Shown: positions 1 to 7,773, counted from the first letter of the stretch. The stretch is DNA of 64,000 nt from Methanobrevibacter gottschalkii DSM 11977 (GCF_003814835.1 NZ_RKRG01000003.1:62001-126000); one strand, 5' to 3'. Notes: a model not told the origin generated them from the letters alone. Numbers and translations: made by a program.

Positions 1-278
1 ATATTCAAAGATGTATGGATGAAATTGATTTGATTTAAATGTCTAATGTGTACGGTATGGTAGCACATCTGTTGGAAAAGTTTAGGGGAAGATGCATTAG
101 GGATAATTAAATTCAAAATATTTTTAAGGGAATGATTTTCACTTATTTTACGATACATTTATAAACATATAAAACAAATATTTTAATACTGTTATTTTTA
201 ACAGTAATTTAATTACTTTTTTCGGGACAAGTTCCCAAATGGATGTGGCCCCTGTGGCTGAACAAAAAGGTGTTATTT
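1..278. other. Upstream region of the L15e gene with hairpin and GC-rich leader
   Basis: No full gene is visible here. The first 40 bases may hold the 3' end of an upstream gene, but two frames both close there and cannot be told apart. A TATA-like stretch lies near 155-172. A perfect hairpin with a 7-bp stem (ACTGTTA, TTTT loop, TAACAGT) spans 188-205. Bases 223-262 are about 57% G+C (23 of 40), far above the surroundings, which in an AT-rich archaeon often marks structured RNA. That block ends just before the ribosome binding site of the L15e gene and may be a 5' leader structure. This is inference only. Confidence 0.35.
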
Positions 279-836
279 ATGTATAAATATATTAGAGATG
301 CATGGAAAAATCCGGATGAGTCTTACGTACGTGAACTCATGTGGCAAAGAGCTCCTAAATGGAGAAGACAAAAAGTAGTTCAAAGAATTGATAGGCCTAC
401 TAGACTCGACAGAGCTAGAAGCTTAGGTTACAGAGCTAAAAAAGGTTTCGTTTTAGTAAGAACCAGAGTAAGACGTGGTGGAAGAAGAAAAACTCGTCGT
501 TTCAACGGTCGTAAACCTAAAAGAATGGGTGTAAACAAAATTACCCAAGCAAAATCTCTTCAAAGAATTGCTGAAGAACGTGTAGCTAAAAAATACCCTA
601 ACTTAGAAGTATTAAACTCTTACTGGGTATGGGCTGACGGAAAATATAAATATTTCGAAGTTATTTTAGTAGATCCACAAAGTCCTTCTATTGTCAACGA
701 TAAAAAAATCAATTGGATTTGTTCTAAAAAACACACTAATAGAGCTCTCAGAGGTTTAACTAGTGCTGGTAACAAAGGACGTGGAATTAAATCTAAAGGA
801 AAAGGCTCAGAACAAGCTAGAAGAAGAAAATTATAA
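279..836 (+). CDS. rpl15e: 50S ribosomal protein L15e
   Basis: Protein of the large ribosomal subunit found in archaea and eukaryotes, not in bacteria. The N-terminus [12 protein letters not shown] is the family's conserved start. The body is rich in Arg and Lys, as expected for an rRNA-binding protein ([15 protein letters not shown]). An in-frame ATG exists at 243, but the ATG at 279 matches the family start and has AGGTG nine bases before it, giving 185 residues. The next gene begins 27 bases downstream and encodes an exosome-associated protein, so the two are probably co-transcribed. The identification is secure. Confidence 0.96.
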   Translation: MYKYIRDAWKNPDESYVRELMWQRAPKWRRQKVVQRIDRPTRLDRARSLGYRAKKGFVLVRTRVRRGGRRKTRRFNGRKPKRMGVNKITQAKSLQRIAEERVAKKYPNLEVLNSYWVWADGKYKYFEVILVDPQSPSIVNDKKINWICSKKHTNRALRGLTSAGNKGRGIKSKGKGSEQARRRKL

Positions 837-863
837 TATTTTCTTCATTCCTTTTTGATTAAA

Positions 864-1286
864 ATGATTCATAATATCAAATTTAGAGCTTTCGTTTATG
901 AAAATGAAAGTGTTGATGAAATTTCTCAAGCTATTTTAAATTTACTTCCTGAAGCTGAAATTAATGTGGAGGAAGCTGAAGGGTTGCTGGAAGATAGGAT
1001 TCTTATTTTAACTGGTGTCGTATCTAAAAAAAGATACACAAAGACTTTTTTTAACAAACTTTTAGAATCTGCTGATTTGGATAAGTTAAACAATGATTTA
1101 GAGTGTAAAATGGATGAAAAAGGAAATTGGTTTTTAAGATTTGATAAAACTGATGCTCTAGATGAAAAATTAACCATTTTAGATAAAGGCGATTCGATTC
1201 ACTTAAAAATTAAAATTGCTGCTTTTCCAGCTAAAAAACAAATCGCAGTTGATAAAGTACGCAAAGCTATTTCAGGTTGTGTTTAA
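864..1286 (+). CDS. Exosome-associated RNA-binding protein, COG1325 family
   Basis: Small archaeal protein of the COG1325 family, long linked by gene context to the RNA exosome and to L15e. The pattern is an N-terminal beta-alpha region (NIKFRAFVYE), an acidic helix, then the KKRYTKTFFNKLL segment. The best start is ATG 864. A TTG nine bases earlier is possible, and neither start has a clear ribosome binding site. It follows L15e closely, as expected for the archaeal exosome superoperon, but RNase P p30, which often comes next, lies near 47 kb instead. The family assignment is good; the biochemical role is inferred from context. Confidence 0.8.
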   Translation: MIHNIKFRAFVYENESVDEISQAILNLLPEAEINVEEAEGLLEDRILILTGVVSKKRYTKTFFNKLLESADLDKLNNDLECKMDEKGNWFLRFDKTDALDEKLTILDKGDSIHLKIKIAAFPAKKQIAVDKVRKAISGCV

Positions 1287-1664
1287 ATGGAAAAACAAAG
1301 TAAAATTCTTATTGTTTTATTAATCGTTTTTTTAATATGTGTTGGTGTATTCTGGTTTCAGTTTAACAATAATGTTTCAACATTCATGATTGTCAATGAA
1401 ACTCATGTAACTGAAAACAGTTCGTTTTCTGGGATGTTAGTCGATTCTTATGGCAATGGCGTAGCGAATCAAACAATTGCCTATCACGAACCTGGAGGGA
1501 ATGTGGGAACTCTAACTACTGATGAAAATGGTGAGTTTACTGTTGAACTTGCCAAATATTTATCCAATTCAACAAGTGACAATTATTATGGTGATTTCAA
1601 ATTCTCTGGAAATGGCAAATATCAGGGATGCGCATATGAAGGTAATGTTACTGTAGGAATTTAA
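1287..1664 (+). CDS. Membrane-anchored Ig-like/carboxypeptidase-regulatory-like domain protein
   Basis: 125-residue protein whose ATG directly abuts the stop codon of the COG1325 gene, so it is probably read in the same transcript. Residues about 7-25 form one hydrophobic anchor or signal (ILIVLLIVFLICVGVFWF). The rest looks like one extracytoplasmic beta-sandwich domain: VDSYGNGVANQTI and LTTDENGEFTVEL are typical of the Ig-like/CarboxypepD_reg-like repeats in methanogen surface proteins. Several N-x-S/T sequons fit an exported protein. Specific function is unknown. It may be a small accessory to the surface adhesins, but nothing in the sequence proves this. Confidence 0.65.
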   Translation: MEKQSKILIVLLIVFLICVGVFWFQFNNNVSTFMIVNETHVTENSSFSGMLVDSYGNGVANQTIAYHEPGGNVGTLTTDENGEFTVELAKYLSNSTSDNYYGDFKFSGNGKYQGCAYEGNVTVGI

Positions 1665-1908
1665 CTGATTTATATTTTTTATTTTTTGAATAAATTTTAT
1701 CTGAATTTTATATAAGTCGGAATTAAACTATTCTTTGATTTCGATAAAACAGTTACTATTATGTAAATTCAAATTCAATAATTGTTAAAGGGATTTCAAG
1801 CTTTAAAATCTGATTTTGCATTATTAATCAAAAATATTGAAGATAAGGATGTTTTAAAGGGAATTATGGGGCTTAGTTATATTGAAGTTCAACAGAAGTT
1901 AATTTCAC

Positions 1909-1931
1909 ATGTACTAAATTTTTTAGTACAT
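1909..1931. repeat. Perfect 10-bp inverted repeat upstream of the AAA ATPase
   Basis: ATGTACTAAA, a TTT spacer, then TTTAGTACAT. All ten positions pair. It lies about 100 bases before the AAA ATPase start and eight bases before the first tandem repeat. It could be an operator or a terminator-like hairpin. There is no long T-run after it, which favours a protein-binding site. Confidence 0.6.
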
Positions 1932-1938
1932 TTAAAAT

Positions 1939-2010
1939 ATACTATAATTTATAATACATGCTAAAATTTATATTATACTTGGAACATACTATATTTTATA
2001 ATACATTGCT
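1939..2010 (+). repeat. Two near-identical 24-25 bp direct repeats in the AAA ATPase promoter
   Basis: Copy 1 at 1939-1962 and copy 2 at 1986-2010, offset by 47 bases. Both read ATACTATA(A/T)TTTATAATACAT and then GCT, differing by one substitution and one inserted T. Each copy includes a TATA-like element (TTTATAATA), so they may be duplicated promoters or repeated regulator sites. The second copy ends just before the ribosome binding site of the downstream gene. Confidence 0.65.
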
Positions 2011-2026
2011 TTAGGAGGATTTAGAA

Positions 2027-3217
2027 ATGACTGATTTGCCTTGGGGAAATAACCAGAATTTAACTGATGAAGAATTTTACAACAGAGAAAGCGAATTGAT
2101 AAACATCAAAAATATCTTGCATTCAACTGGTCAGGGCCATGCCCCGGATTTATTATTAACAGGTATAAGGGGAGTAGGTAAAACAGTCTTTCTCAAAAAA
2201 CTAAAAAGGGAACTTGATGGCGAATATTTGGTTGTATATATTGATTTTTCAAAATCCAAATGTTATCAAAAAAATCAGATGAGCATTATCGGATTGATGG
2301 GACATTTCTTCAAAGAATTGATTCTTGAATCAAAAAATAAAGGATTAAACACATTAGACAAGCAGATAGAAAAATATTTCAAATCCAATGATTTTAAAAT
2401 CAGAGAGTTTATACGGCTTGACAAAATACCTATACCAATATTCTCAAAAGAAACAAACGAAGAAAAACTTATTGATTTTGCATTAAATCTGCCTGAAAAA
2501 ATATATGATGAAAATCAAGATAAAATTAAAGGTGTTTTAATTTTCATTGACGAATTTCAAATTATAAAAGAACTAAACAATTACAAAGAATCGTTTTTAT
2601 GGAAAATTAGAAGCTACATTCAAAACCAGAGAAACATAGCATACATATTTTCAGGGTCAATGAGCCTACAAGACAAACTAATATCAGAAATTGCAAGCCA
2701 AAACGGGGCATTTGGCGGAAGAATGATTTCAATTAACATAAACCCCTTTGAAAAAGAAACAGTCAGGAATTATTTATCCAAAAAAACCCCGTATATCCAA
2801 TTCACTGATGACGGTTTTGATAGATTTTACAAATTCACCTCTGGAGTCCCGTCATATGTAAATATATTCGCATCACTGCTTCCGATAAACGAGCAACTGG
2901 ATGATGATGCAATAAAAATGTATTTTGATAAAAAAATCCAAGCTATAAGTTCTCATTTAATAAATATATGGGCAAGATTATCTTTTAGAGAACAAACCAT
3001 AATCATAACTCTACTTGAAAAACCGCTGAGAAGAATAGACATAGCAAATGAATTTGGAATATCCACAGGATCATTAAGCAATTATTTAAACAATCTTCAA
3101 AATCAAGGATTAATAAGTCTCAACAATGGTTTATACGAGATTGCTGAGCCTATTCTTAAAAGATGGTTGGAATTAGAATTTAAAGAAAAAGGAATTTATC
3201 CCTACAGAAATATATAA
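2027..3217 (+). CDS. Archaeal AAA-type ATPase with C-terminal winged helix
   Basis: 396-residue STAND/archaeal-ATPase-like protein. An N-terminal YNRESEL box precedes Walker A GIRGVGKT (about 46-53). Walker B GVLIFIDEFQ lies near residues 170-180, followed by a sensor-like YIFSGSMS near 210. Residues about 320-380 form a winged helix-turn-helix (RRIDIANEFGISTGSLSNYLNNLQNQGLI). This architecture is common in archaeal orphan ATPases often carried on accessory DNA. The start has an excellent Shine-Dalgarno (AGGAGG). No partner gene is adjacent. Its substrate is unknown. It may have spread with mobile DNA, and the next downstream gene is a pseudogene. Confidence 0.88.
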   Translation: MTDLPWGNNQNLTDEEFYNRESELINIKNILHSTGQGHAPDLLLTGIRGVGKTVFLKKLKRELDGEYLVVYIDFSKSKCYQKNQMSIIGLMGHFFKELILESKNKGLNTLDKQIEKYFKSNDFKIREFIRLDKIPIPIFSKETNEEKLIDFALNLPEKIYDENQDKIKGVLIFIDEFQIIKELNNYKESFLWKIRSYIQNQRNIAYIFSGSMSLQDKLISEIASQNGAFGGRMISININPFEKETVRNYLSKKTPYIQFTDDGFDRFYKFTSGVPSYVNIFASLLPINEQLDDDAIKMYFDKKIQAISSHLINIWARLSFREQTIIITLLEKPLRRIDIANEFGISTGSLSNYLNNLQNQGLISLNNGLYEIAEPILKRWLELEFKEKGIYPYRNI

Positions 3218-3241
3218 CTGCTGAACATTGAGTGATTTAAT

Positions 3242-3370
3242 ATGGCATCAAGTAAAGAATATTTGGAATATGTACTAGAGCAGCTGCCAGATTCGGATGA
3301 AATCTAGCGCAATGATGTGGGAATATATGATAGTGGCAGGATTGTTGGAGGTATTTAGGACAACCGTTTT
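3242..3370 (+). pseudogene. Degraded TfoX N-terminal-domain-like gene
   Basis: Frame 1 from ATG 3242 reads MASSKEYLEYVLEQLPDSDE, then a stop. Further on in the same frame come SGRIVGGI, another stop, and DNRF. The missing part AMM-EY-I appears in the next frame. Put together these match the opening of TfoX N-terminal-domain proteins (ASSKEYLEYVLEQL, then AMMGEY, then GKIVGGIYDNR). At least two frame or stop lesions separate the pieces and homology fades after DNRF, so the gene is truncated and dead. The family call is from motif recall, not from a search. Confidence 0.6.
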
Positions 3371-3590
3371 AGTTCTGCAAGTTTTTTATTTAAAAGATTT
3401 TCTTGATATTTGGAGTTATTTTTATAATTTAAAGCTAATTAATCCGTTATTTTGAAAAATTTAAATGAATTGATTAACCGAAAAATTAGTTATCACACAA
3501 GTTTTTGAAATAGCCAGTTTTTGAAAGAGCCCTAATTATATATAATTTAAAAAAGAAATAATAAATTAATTATATTTTGGAGAGAGTTGT
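3371..3590. other. Promoter region of the AhpD-like gene, with a short direct repeat
   Basis: AT-rich spacer. GTTTTTGAAATAGCC at 3501-3515 is repeated with one change as GTTTTTGAAAGAGCC at 3517-3531. The 19-mer ATCACACAAGTTTTTGAAA at 3492-3510 recurs exactly at 7680-7698. A TATA-like TTATATATAATTT lies near 3536-3548, about 45 bases before the next start codon. Confidence 0.5.
3492..3531 (+). repeat. Copy 1 of a dispersed intergenic motif (CACACAAGTTTTTGAAA)
   Basis: The 19 bases ATCACACAAGTTTTTGAAA occur here and identically at 7680-7698, both in intergenic DNA just upstream of a promoter. Here the GTTTTTGAAA-AGCC part is doubled 16 bases apart. Nature unknown: it may be a small dispersed repeat or a shared regulatory element. 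Confidence 0.5.
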
Positions 3591-3938
3591 ATGAAAGGTG
3601 AAGTATTTTATGGAAAAGGAATTAGAGAATTGGAAGGAGAATACCCTGATTTATATGAGTTAGTAACAGATATTAATGATACTGTTTGGAATGGTAAGGT
3701 ATTGGATTATAAAACTCAAAAATTGATTGCAATCGGTATTACTGCTTCTCGTGCTGATCCTAGAGCTATTAAAAAACAAATTAGAAGTGCTATTGAAGTA
3801 TTGGGAATTACCAAAGAGGAAATTGTGGATGTTTTAAGGGTTGTTTTATTAACATCTGGAATGCCGGCATTTTCCAAATCACTTCAAATATTAAACAGTG
3901 TTACAGCAGCTATTGAAGAAGAGAAACAAGAAGAATGA
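3591..3938 (+). CDS. Carboxymuconolactone decarboxylase (AhpD-like) family protein
   Basis: 115-residue all-helical protein of the CMD/AhpD superfamily. The recognisable core is DYKTQKLIAIGITASRADPRAIKKQIRSAIEVLGITKEEIVDVLRVV. The usual redox C-x-x-C of AhpD proteins is absent; the TASRADPRA region has no cysteine, so it is probably not a peroxidase partner. Start ATG 3591 follows GGAGAG. It is probably monocistronic, and a T-rich terminator separates it from the convergent protease gene. Substrate unknown. Confidence 0.85.
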   Translation: MKGEVFYGKGIRELEGEYPDLYELVTDINDTVWNGKVLDYKTQKLIAIGITASRADPRAIKKQIRSAIEVLGITKEEIVDVLRVVLLTSGMPAFSKSLQILNSVTAAIEEEKQEE

Positions 3939-3958
3939 TTCTTTTTCTCTTTTTTTAA
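3938..3958 (+). terminator. T-rich terminator between convergent genes
   Basis: CTTTTTCTCTTTTTTTAATT lies directly after the stop of the AhpD-like gene and before the stop of the minus-strand protease. Oligo-T tracts of this kind are the usual archaeal terminators. Confidence 0.55.
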
Positions 3959-4887
3959 TTTATCACTTGCAAGACCATTTTTATTGTAAAAAATATTATA
4001 AAACAGAACATTCCTAGATTTAGGAATATTGTTTTTAATGGTTTCTGTAATGATATTTCTGTTTTTTGTCCATTAAATTTTGCTTGTTTATAATTTAAAA
4101 GGTTAGTTAAACCAATTATTAATGTAATTATAAGTATTGCCAAGTACAAAAGTACAAAAATTAAATCAAATGGATTGATTGTACCGGTGATGAGGTTAGT
4201 CACACTACTGTTTAAAAATAAACTTACAACAGATCCCAGTAGGTTAATAATCATATGTAATAGTATTGTATAAGTTATCTTTCCGGTTTTAATATAAACA
4301 TATGCAAAAAATCCACCTATTAATGCAGAATAAAAGAACTGATTTAAATTTCCATGGAACAGTCCAAACATGACTGCAGATAAAACTATTGAAGTTCTTG
4401 CACCGTATTTAATTGTTCTGTCAATCAATAGCTTTCTAAAGAAAAATTCTTCAAAAACAGGTCCGATAATACTTATCAGCACGATATTCAACCAGATTCC
4501 AGTTGAATTAATCAGGTCCTGAATGGGATTTGATATGTCGCTTTGAATAGCTCCGCTAAGTGCGGTAGTTATTATAACTCCGATAATATTCCCAATCCAC
4601 ATCAATGTAAATGTAATGCAGAGATATTTTAAAAATGTTCTAGCATTTATTTTATGGATTTCTAGTTTTTTTGAATCTAATTTTCCCATTAAATATATGA
4701 AAACGGGTAATGGTAAAATATAATTGCATATAGCTGTTATTGTTGTTGATGTATTTATATTATTAAGGATTTCTGGACTTGTATATGCAATAATATTTGC
4801 TAAAATCATTGTAATTACTAATGAAAATACTGCATAAATTAAGTAATTAAATCCTATTCTTGAGAAAAATTTTTTGTTTGAATTCAT
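3955..4887 (-). CDS. CPBP family intramembrane glutamic endopeptidase
   Basis: 310-residue polytopic membrane protein of the CAAX protease/bacteriocin-processing (CPBP, Abi) family. Conserved motifs are present: E146-E147-x3-R151 (EEFFFR), F-x-x-x-H with H178 (FGLFH), and H211-x3-N215 (HMIIN). About eight hydrophobic segments surround them. It is transcribed away from the DUF6110/P-type ATPase operon and shares the intergenic control region with two palindromes. Substrate unknown; in other organisms the family is linked to prenyl-protein processing, bacteriocin self-immunity or stress signalling. Confidence 0.88.
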   Translation of the reverse strand: MNSNKKFFSRIGFNYLIYAVFSLVITMILANIIAYTSPEILNNINTSTTITAICNYILPLPVFIYLMGKLDSKKLEIHKINARTFLKYLCITFTLMWIGNIIGVIITTALSGAIQSDISNPIQDLINSTGIWLNIVLISIIGPVFEEFFFRKLLIDRTIKYGARTSIVLSAVMFGLFHGNLNQFFYSALIGGFFAYVYIKTGKITYTILLHMIINLLGSVVSLFLNSSVTNLITGTINPFDLIFVLLYLAILIITLIIGLTNLLNYKQAKFNGQKTEISLQKPLKTIFLNLGMFCFIIFFTIKMVLQVIN

Positions 4888-4899
4888 TTTATCATTATC

Positions 4900-4921
4900 A
4901 ATATATCTTTGTTGATATATT
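4900..4921. promoter_or_regulatory. 8-bp inverted repeat in the CPBP protease promoter
   Basis: AATATATC, six spacer bases, GATATATT. It starts 13 bases upstream of the minus-strand protease start and includes TATA-like sequence, so it may be promoter plus operator. The AT-only composition means it could also be chance. Confidence 0.35.
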
Positions 4922-4939
4922 TATAATGTGATTATGAAA

Positions 4940-4955
4940 TTAAGGTATACCTAAA
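4940..4955. promoter_or_regulatory. Palindromic operator, copy 1 (TTAAGGTATACCTAAA)
   Basis: The core AGGTATACCT (4943-4952) is a perfect palindrome, and the flanks approach TTTAGGTATACCTAAA. A second copy sits 61 bases away at 5001-5016, with the TATA-like TTTATATACTATATT (4957-4971) between them. The form resembles operators of DtxR/MntR-type metal regulators, and the downstream operon encodes a metal P-type ATPase. The regulator identity is inference. Confidence 0.6.
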
Positions 4956-5000
4956 CTTTATATACTATATTTTTCATAATATTTATTGTAATTAAAATAA

Positions 5001-5016
5001 TTTAGTTATACCTAAA
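5001..5016. promoter_or_regulatory. Palindromic operator, copy 2 (TTTAGTTATACCTAAA)
   Basis: Differs from the ideal palindrome TTTAGGTATACCTAAA at one position. It lies about 30-45 bases downstream of the TATA-like element and just before the Shine-Dalgarno (GGAGGA) of the DUF6110 gene, a position where a bound repressor would block transcription. Confidence 0.6.
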
Positions 5017-5038
5017 TTTAAATTGGAGGAAAAATAAT

Positions 5039-5305
5039 ATGGTACATAGAAATATTTTAAAAAAATGTGTTGAACATAAGCATGCGTTGCTCTTTGCAGC
5101 AGGTATTGCAACTGCAGTTGTTGGGAAAAAAGTCATTGAATCAAAATCTGTAAAAAATGCAGCAACAAAAGGCATGGCAAATGTAATGTCTATAAAAAAA
5201 GATGCTGAAGAATGTTTTCAAGATATGAAAGAAAATGCTGAAGATATTGTTGTAGATGCCCACAAGGAAGATAAAAAAGAAATTTATGATGAATCACAAG
5301 AATAA
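5039..5305 (+). CDS. DUF6110 family small membrane-associated protein
   Basis: 88-residue protein with a short hydrophobic segment near residues 15-30 (HALLFAAGIATAVVGKKVI) and a charged C-terminal helix (KKDAEECFQDMKENAEDIVVDAHKEDKKE). This layout matches DUF6110 proteins, which typically precede CtpC-like heavy-metal P-type ATPases. Here the ATPase starts 22 bases downstream. The Shine-Dalgarno GGAGGA is strong. Possible role: a small subunit or metal-handling partner of the ATPase. Function not established. Confidence 0.75.
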   Translation: MVHRNILKKCVEHKHALLFAAGIATAVVGKKVIESKSVKNAATKGMANVMSIKKDAEECFQDMKENAEDIVVDAHKEDKKEIYDESQE

Positions 5306-5327
5306 TTCTATTTTTTAAGGTTTTAAT

Positions 5328-7457
5328 ATGAAATATGAGGTGGTGTATGATAACGGATCTCGCCTAAGAGTTCGTTCTGGCCAATGGGCTTTCACTAAAG
5401 AGGAAGGTTATGGTCTTGCTTCATTACTGTTAAATCAAAATTTTATCCATGAGGTGCTGACTTCACATAGAAATGGTAGTATTTTAATGTATTATGATGA
5501 AGGCATTGATAATAAAGATAAAATTTTTGATATTTTGGATAAGATTGGTTTGGATGATTTATTTGAAGCTGAACCTACTCAAATTCAAATTTCTAAAGAA
5601 ATCAGTGAAGATTTTTATAAAAAAATAGCTAAAATGATTCTAAATAGGGGAATTTATAAGTTATTTTTACCAATTCCCGTAAGAAATGCTTTAACAGTAT
5701 ATCATGCCATGAAATATATATGGAATGGTTTTGATAGTTTAACTAGTTTTAATGTTGATGTGGCATTACTTGATGGTGCTGCTGTTGCTGGCGCATTATT
5801 AAATAAACATTACAAACCTGCAAGTTCAATGATGTTCTTATTGTCAATCTCCGATGCACTAGAGGACTACACATTACAAAAAGCTAAAAGCACTCTAAAA
5901 GATAGCTTAGCTTTAAATATTGATACAGTATGGGTAGTAGGAGAAGACGGTGAAGAAAAACAATGTTCAGCAGTAGAAATTAGTAAGGGGGATAAAATCA
6001 AAGTTCACATGGGGGATGTAATTCCAGTAGATGGAAAAGTAATCGAAGGTGAAGGTTTAGTCAATGAAGCTTCTATGACCGGTGAACCATTAGCTGTTCA
6101 TAAAATGAATGGGAAGACGGTTCATGCTGGAACTGTTGTTGAAGAAGGTAATCTGATTGTTGAAGTATATTCGATGAATAAAGAAACAAGATTAAATAAA
6201 ATTATTCATCTGATTGAAAATTCAGAAGAATTAAAAGCTGAAAGCCAAAGTAAAGCGGAAAAACTTGCAGATTCAATTGTTCCATACAGTTTTATTGCAA
6301 CTGCTTTAACTTACTTTATTACAGGAAGCCCAACAAAAGCATTGTCTGTTTTGATGGTTGATTTCTCATGTGCAATTAAATTAACAACACCACTATCTAT
6401 TATTTCAGCAATGCGTGAAGCATCTGATAATAGAATGATGGTTAAAGGTGGAAAATTCCTTGAAAATTATGCCAATGCAGATACTATTGTATTTGATAAA
6501 ACTGGAACTTTAACTAATGCTGCTCCTAAGGTTGTTGATGTAATTTCAATGTCTAAAAAATACGATTGTGACGAGATTTTAAGAATGGCTGCATGTATTG
6601 AGGAACACTTTGCACACAGTATTGCTACGGCGATTGTAAAGGAGGCTGAAAAACAAGGTTTAAAACATGAAGAAGATCACAGTGAAGTTGAATATATTGT
6701 AGCACACGGTATTGTAACTGAATATGAAGGTAAACGTGCAGTTATTGGTTCAAGACACTTTTTATTCGATGATGAGAAAGTCAAAGTGACTAAAAGTCAG
6801 GAAAAGAAAATCAATGAGAAAATTAAAGAACATTCTGTAGTTTACTTGGCCATTGATGGCAAACTTGAAGGTATTATCTGTATTGATGATCCTATACGCA
6901 AGGAAGCAAAATATGTTATAGAAGAACTTAAATCTTTAGGTATTGAAAATATTATAATGCTTACCGGTGACAGTGAAAGCGGGGCTCGTGCTGGAGCTAA
7001 TGCTTTGGGAATAACAGATTATAGATCACAAGTACTTCCTGAAGATAAATCAAGAATTGTTGAAGAATTAAAAGCAGAAGGCAGGATTGTAATAATGGTG
7101 GGGGATGGAATTAATGATTCTCCTGCTCTTGCAGCTGCGGATGTGTCTGTTTCAATGAAACATTCATCAGATATCGCTCGTGAAGTTGCAGATATTTCCT
7201 TATTGTCTGATGATTTATATGACCTTGTCACTCTTAGAAAACTAAGTACTGGAATGCTGGATAAAATTAATAATAACTATCATAATATTGTTGCAGTAAA
7301 TGGTTCTCTTTTAGTTTTAGGTGTTTTGGGAATAATCCCGCCAGCAACATCTTCAATGGTGCATAATTTATCCACGATGTTATTTGGACTTTTAAGTACA
7401 AGATCCGTTTTAACTGACGAGGAATATATTAAAGATATAGAAGTGAAAGCTATTTAA
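5328..7457 (+). CDS. Heavy-metal translocating P1B-type ATPase (CtpC-like)
   Basis: 709-residue cation pump. A degenerate HMA-like N-terminal region (1-90) precedes paired transmembrane helices. The actuator motif MTGEP is near residue 253, the phosphorylation site DKTGT starts near residue 390, and the hinge GDGINDS is near 593. The ion-site helix reads DFSCAIKLTTPLS instead of the CPC or TPC of copper and zinc pumps, similar to the SC-type motif of CtpC-like Mn or Fe exporters. Metal specificity therefore remains open. It is translated with the DUF6110 gene and probably controlled by the two palindromes upstream. Confidence 0.9.
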   Translation: MKYEVVYDNGSRLRVRSGQWAFTKEEGYGLASLLLNQNFIHEVLTSHRNGSILMYYDEGIDNKDKIFDILDKIGLDDLFEAEPTQIQISKEISEDFYKKIAKMILNRGIYKLFLPIPVRNALTVYHAMKYIWNGFDSLTSFNVDVALLDGAAVAGALLNKHYKPASSMMFLLSISDALEDYTLQKAKSTLKDSLALNIDTVWVVGEDGEEKQCSAVEISKGDKIKVHMGDVIPVDGKVIEGEGLVNEASMTGEPLAVHKMNGKTVHAGTVVEEGNLIVEVYSMNKETRLNKIIHLIENSEELKAESQSKAEKLADSIVPYSFIATALTYFITGSPTKALSVLMVDFSCAIKLTTPLSIISAMREASDNRMMVKGGKFLENYANADTIVFDKTGTLTNAAPKVVDVISMSKKYDCDEILRMAACIEEHFAHSIATAIVKEAEKQGLKHEEDHSEVEYIVAHGIVTEYEGKRAVIGSRHFLFDDEKVKVTKSQEKKINEKIKEHSVVYLAIDGKLEGIICIDDPIRKEAKYVIEELKSLGIENIIMLTGDSESGARAGANALGITDYRSQVLPEDKSRIVEELKAEGRIVIMVGDGINDSPALAAADVSVSMKHSSDIAREVADISLLSDDLYDLVTLRKLSTGMLDKINNNYHNIVAVNGSLLVLGVLGIIPPATSSMVHNLSTMLFGLLSTRSVLTDEEYIKDIEVKAI

Positions 7458-7773
7458 ATAGCTTATTCTTCTTAATTTTTTTCAAAAACATAAGTGATTT
7501 GATTTTTTGAATAGTTTTTTGGTTGCGAAATTTTTTTTATTTTTTTTCTTTTATGAGGAGTGTTCGCCAAAAGTAATTTTTTGATGCAAATTTTTTCTTT
7601 GTTTTTGAATTGAAGTATTCTTAATCAGTTTCAAAAATTAATTTTAGATTTTCGATGGACACCCAATAAAAAAGAAAAAATCACACAAGTTTTTGAAAGA
7701 GTTCATTTTTTTTAAAGTTTTTATATTATAAAAATTAAATTTAATACTGTATTAAATTTTAATTAGTGATGTA
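7458..7773. other. Intergenic region with a dispersed repeat copy and ABC operon promoter
   Basis: No gene seen. T-runs at about 7475-7485 and 7531-7550 probably terminate the ATPase operon. The 19-mer ATCACACAAGTTTTTGAAA recurs at 7680-7698 (first copy at 3492). TTTTTATATTATAAAAATTAAAT at about 7718-7740 is a good TATA element for the ABC permease gene. Confidence 0.5.
7680..7704 (+). repeat. Copy 2 of the dispersed intergenic motif
   Basis: ATCACACAAGTTTTTGAAA, identical over 19 bases to 3492-3510, followed by GAGTTC (GAGCCC follows the doubled part of copy 1). Both copies precede TATA-like sequence by a few tens of bases. Confidence 0.5.

Larger units (their letters stand above)
1665..2026. 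other. Intergenic region with a palindrome and tandem promoter repeats
   Basis: Contains no convincing gene. A weak 60-codon TTG frame at 1782-1964 runs through the palindrome and repeats listed separately and is not called. The region holds the control sequences of the downstream AAA ATPase gene: a 23-base hairpin at 1909-1931, two near-identical AT-rich direct repeats at 1939-1962 and 1986-2010, and a strong ribosome binding site (AGGAGG) at about 2012-2017. Confidence 0.6.

Noticed and set aside
39-110. Short frame MSNVYGMVAHLLEKF at the window start
   Set aside because: Only 23 codons, no ribosome binding site, no continuation.
1782-1964. 60-codon TTG open frame before the AAA ATPase
   Set aside because: No ribosome binding site, no recognisable family, and its last third is made of the palindrome and promoter repeats.
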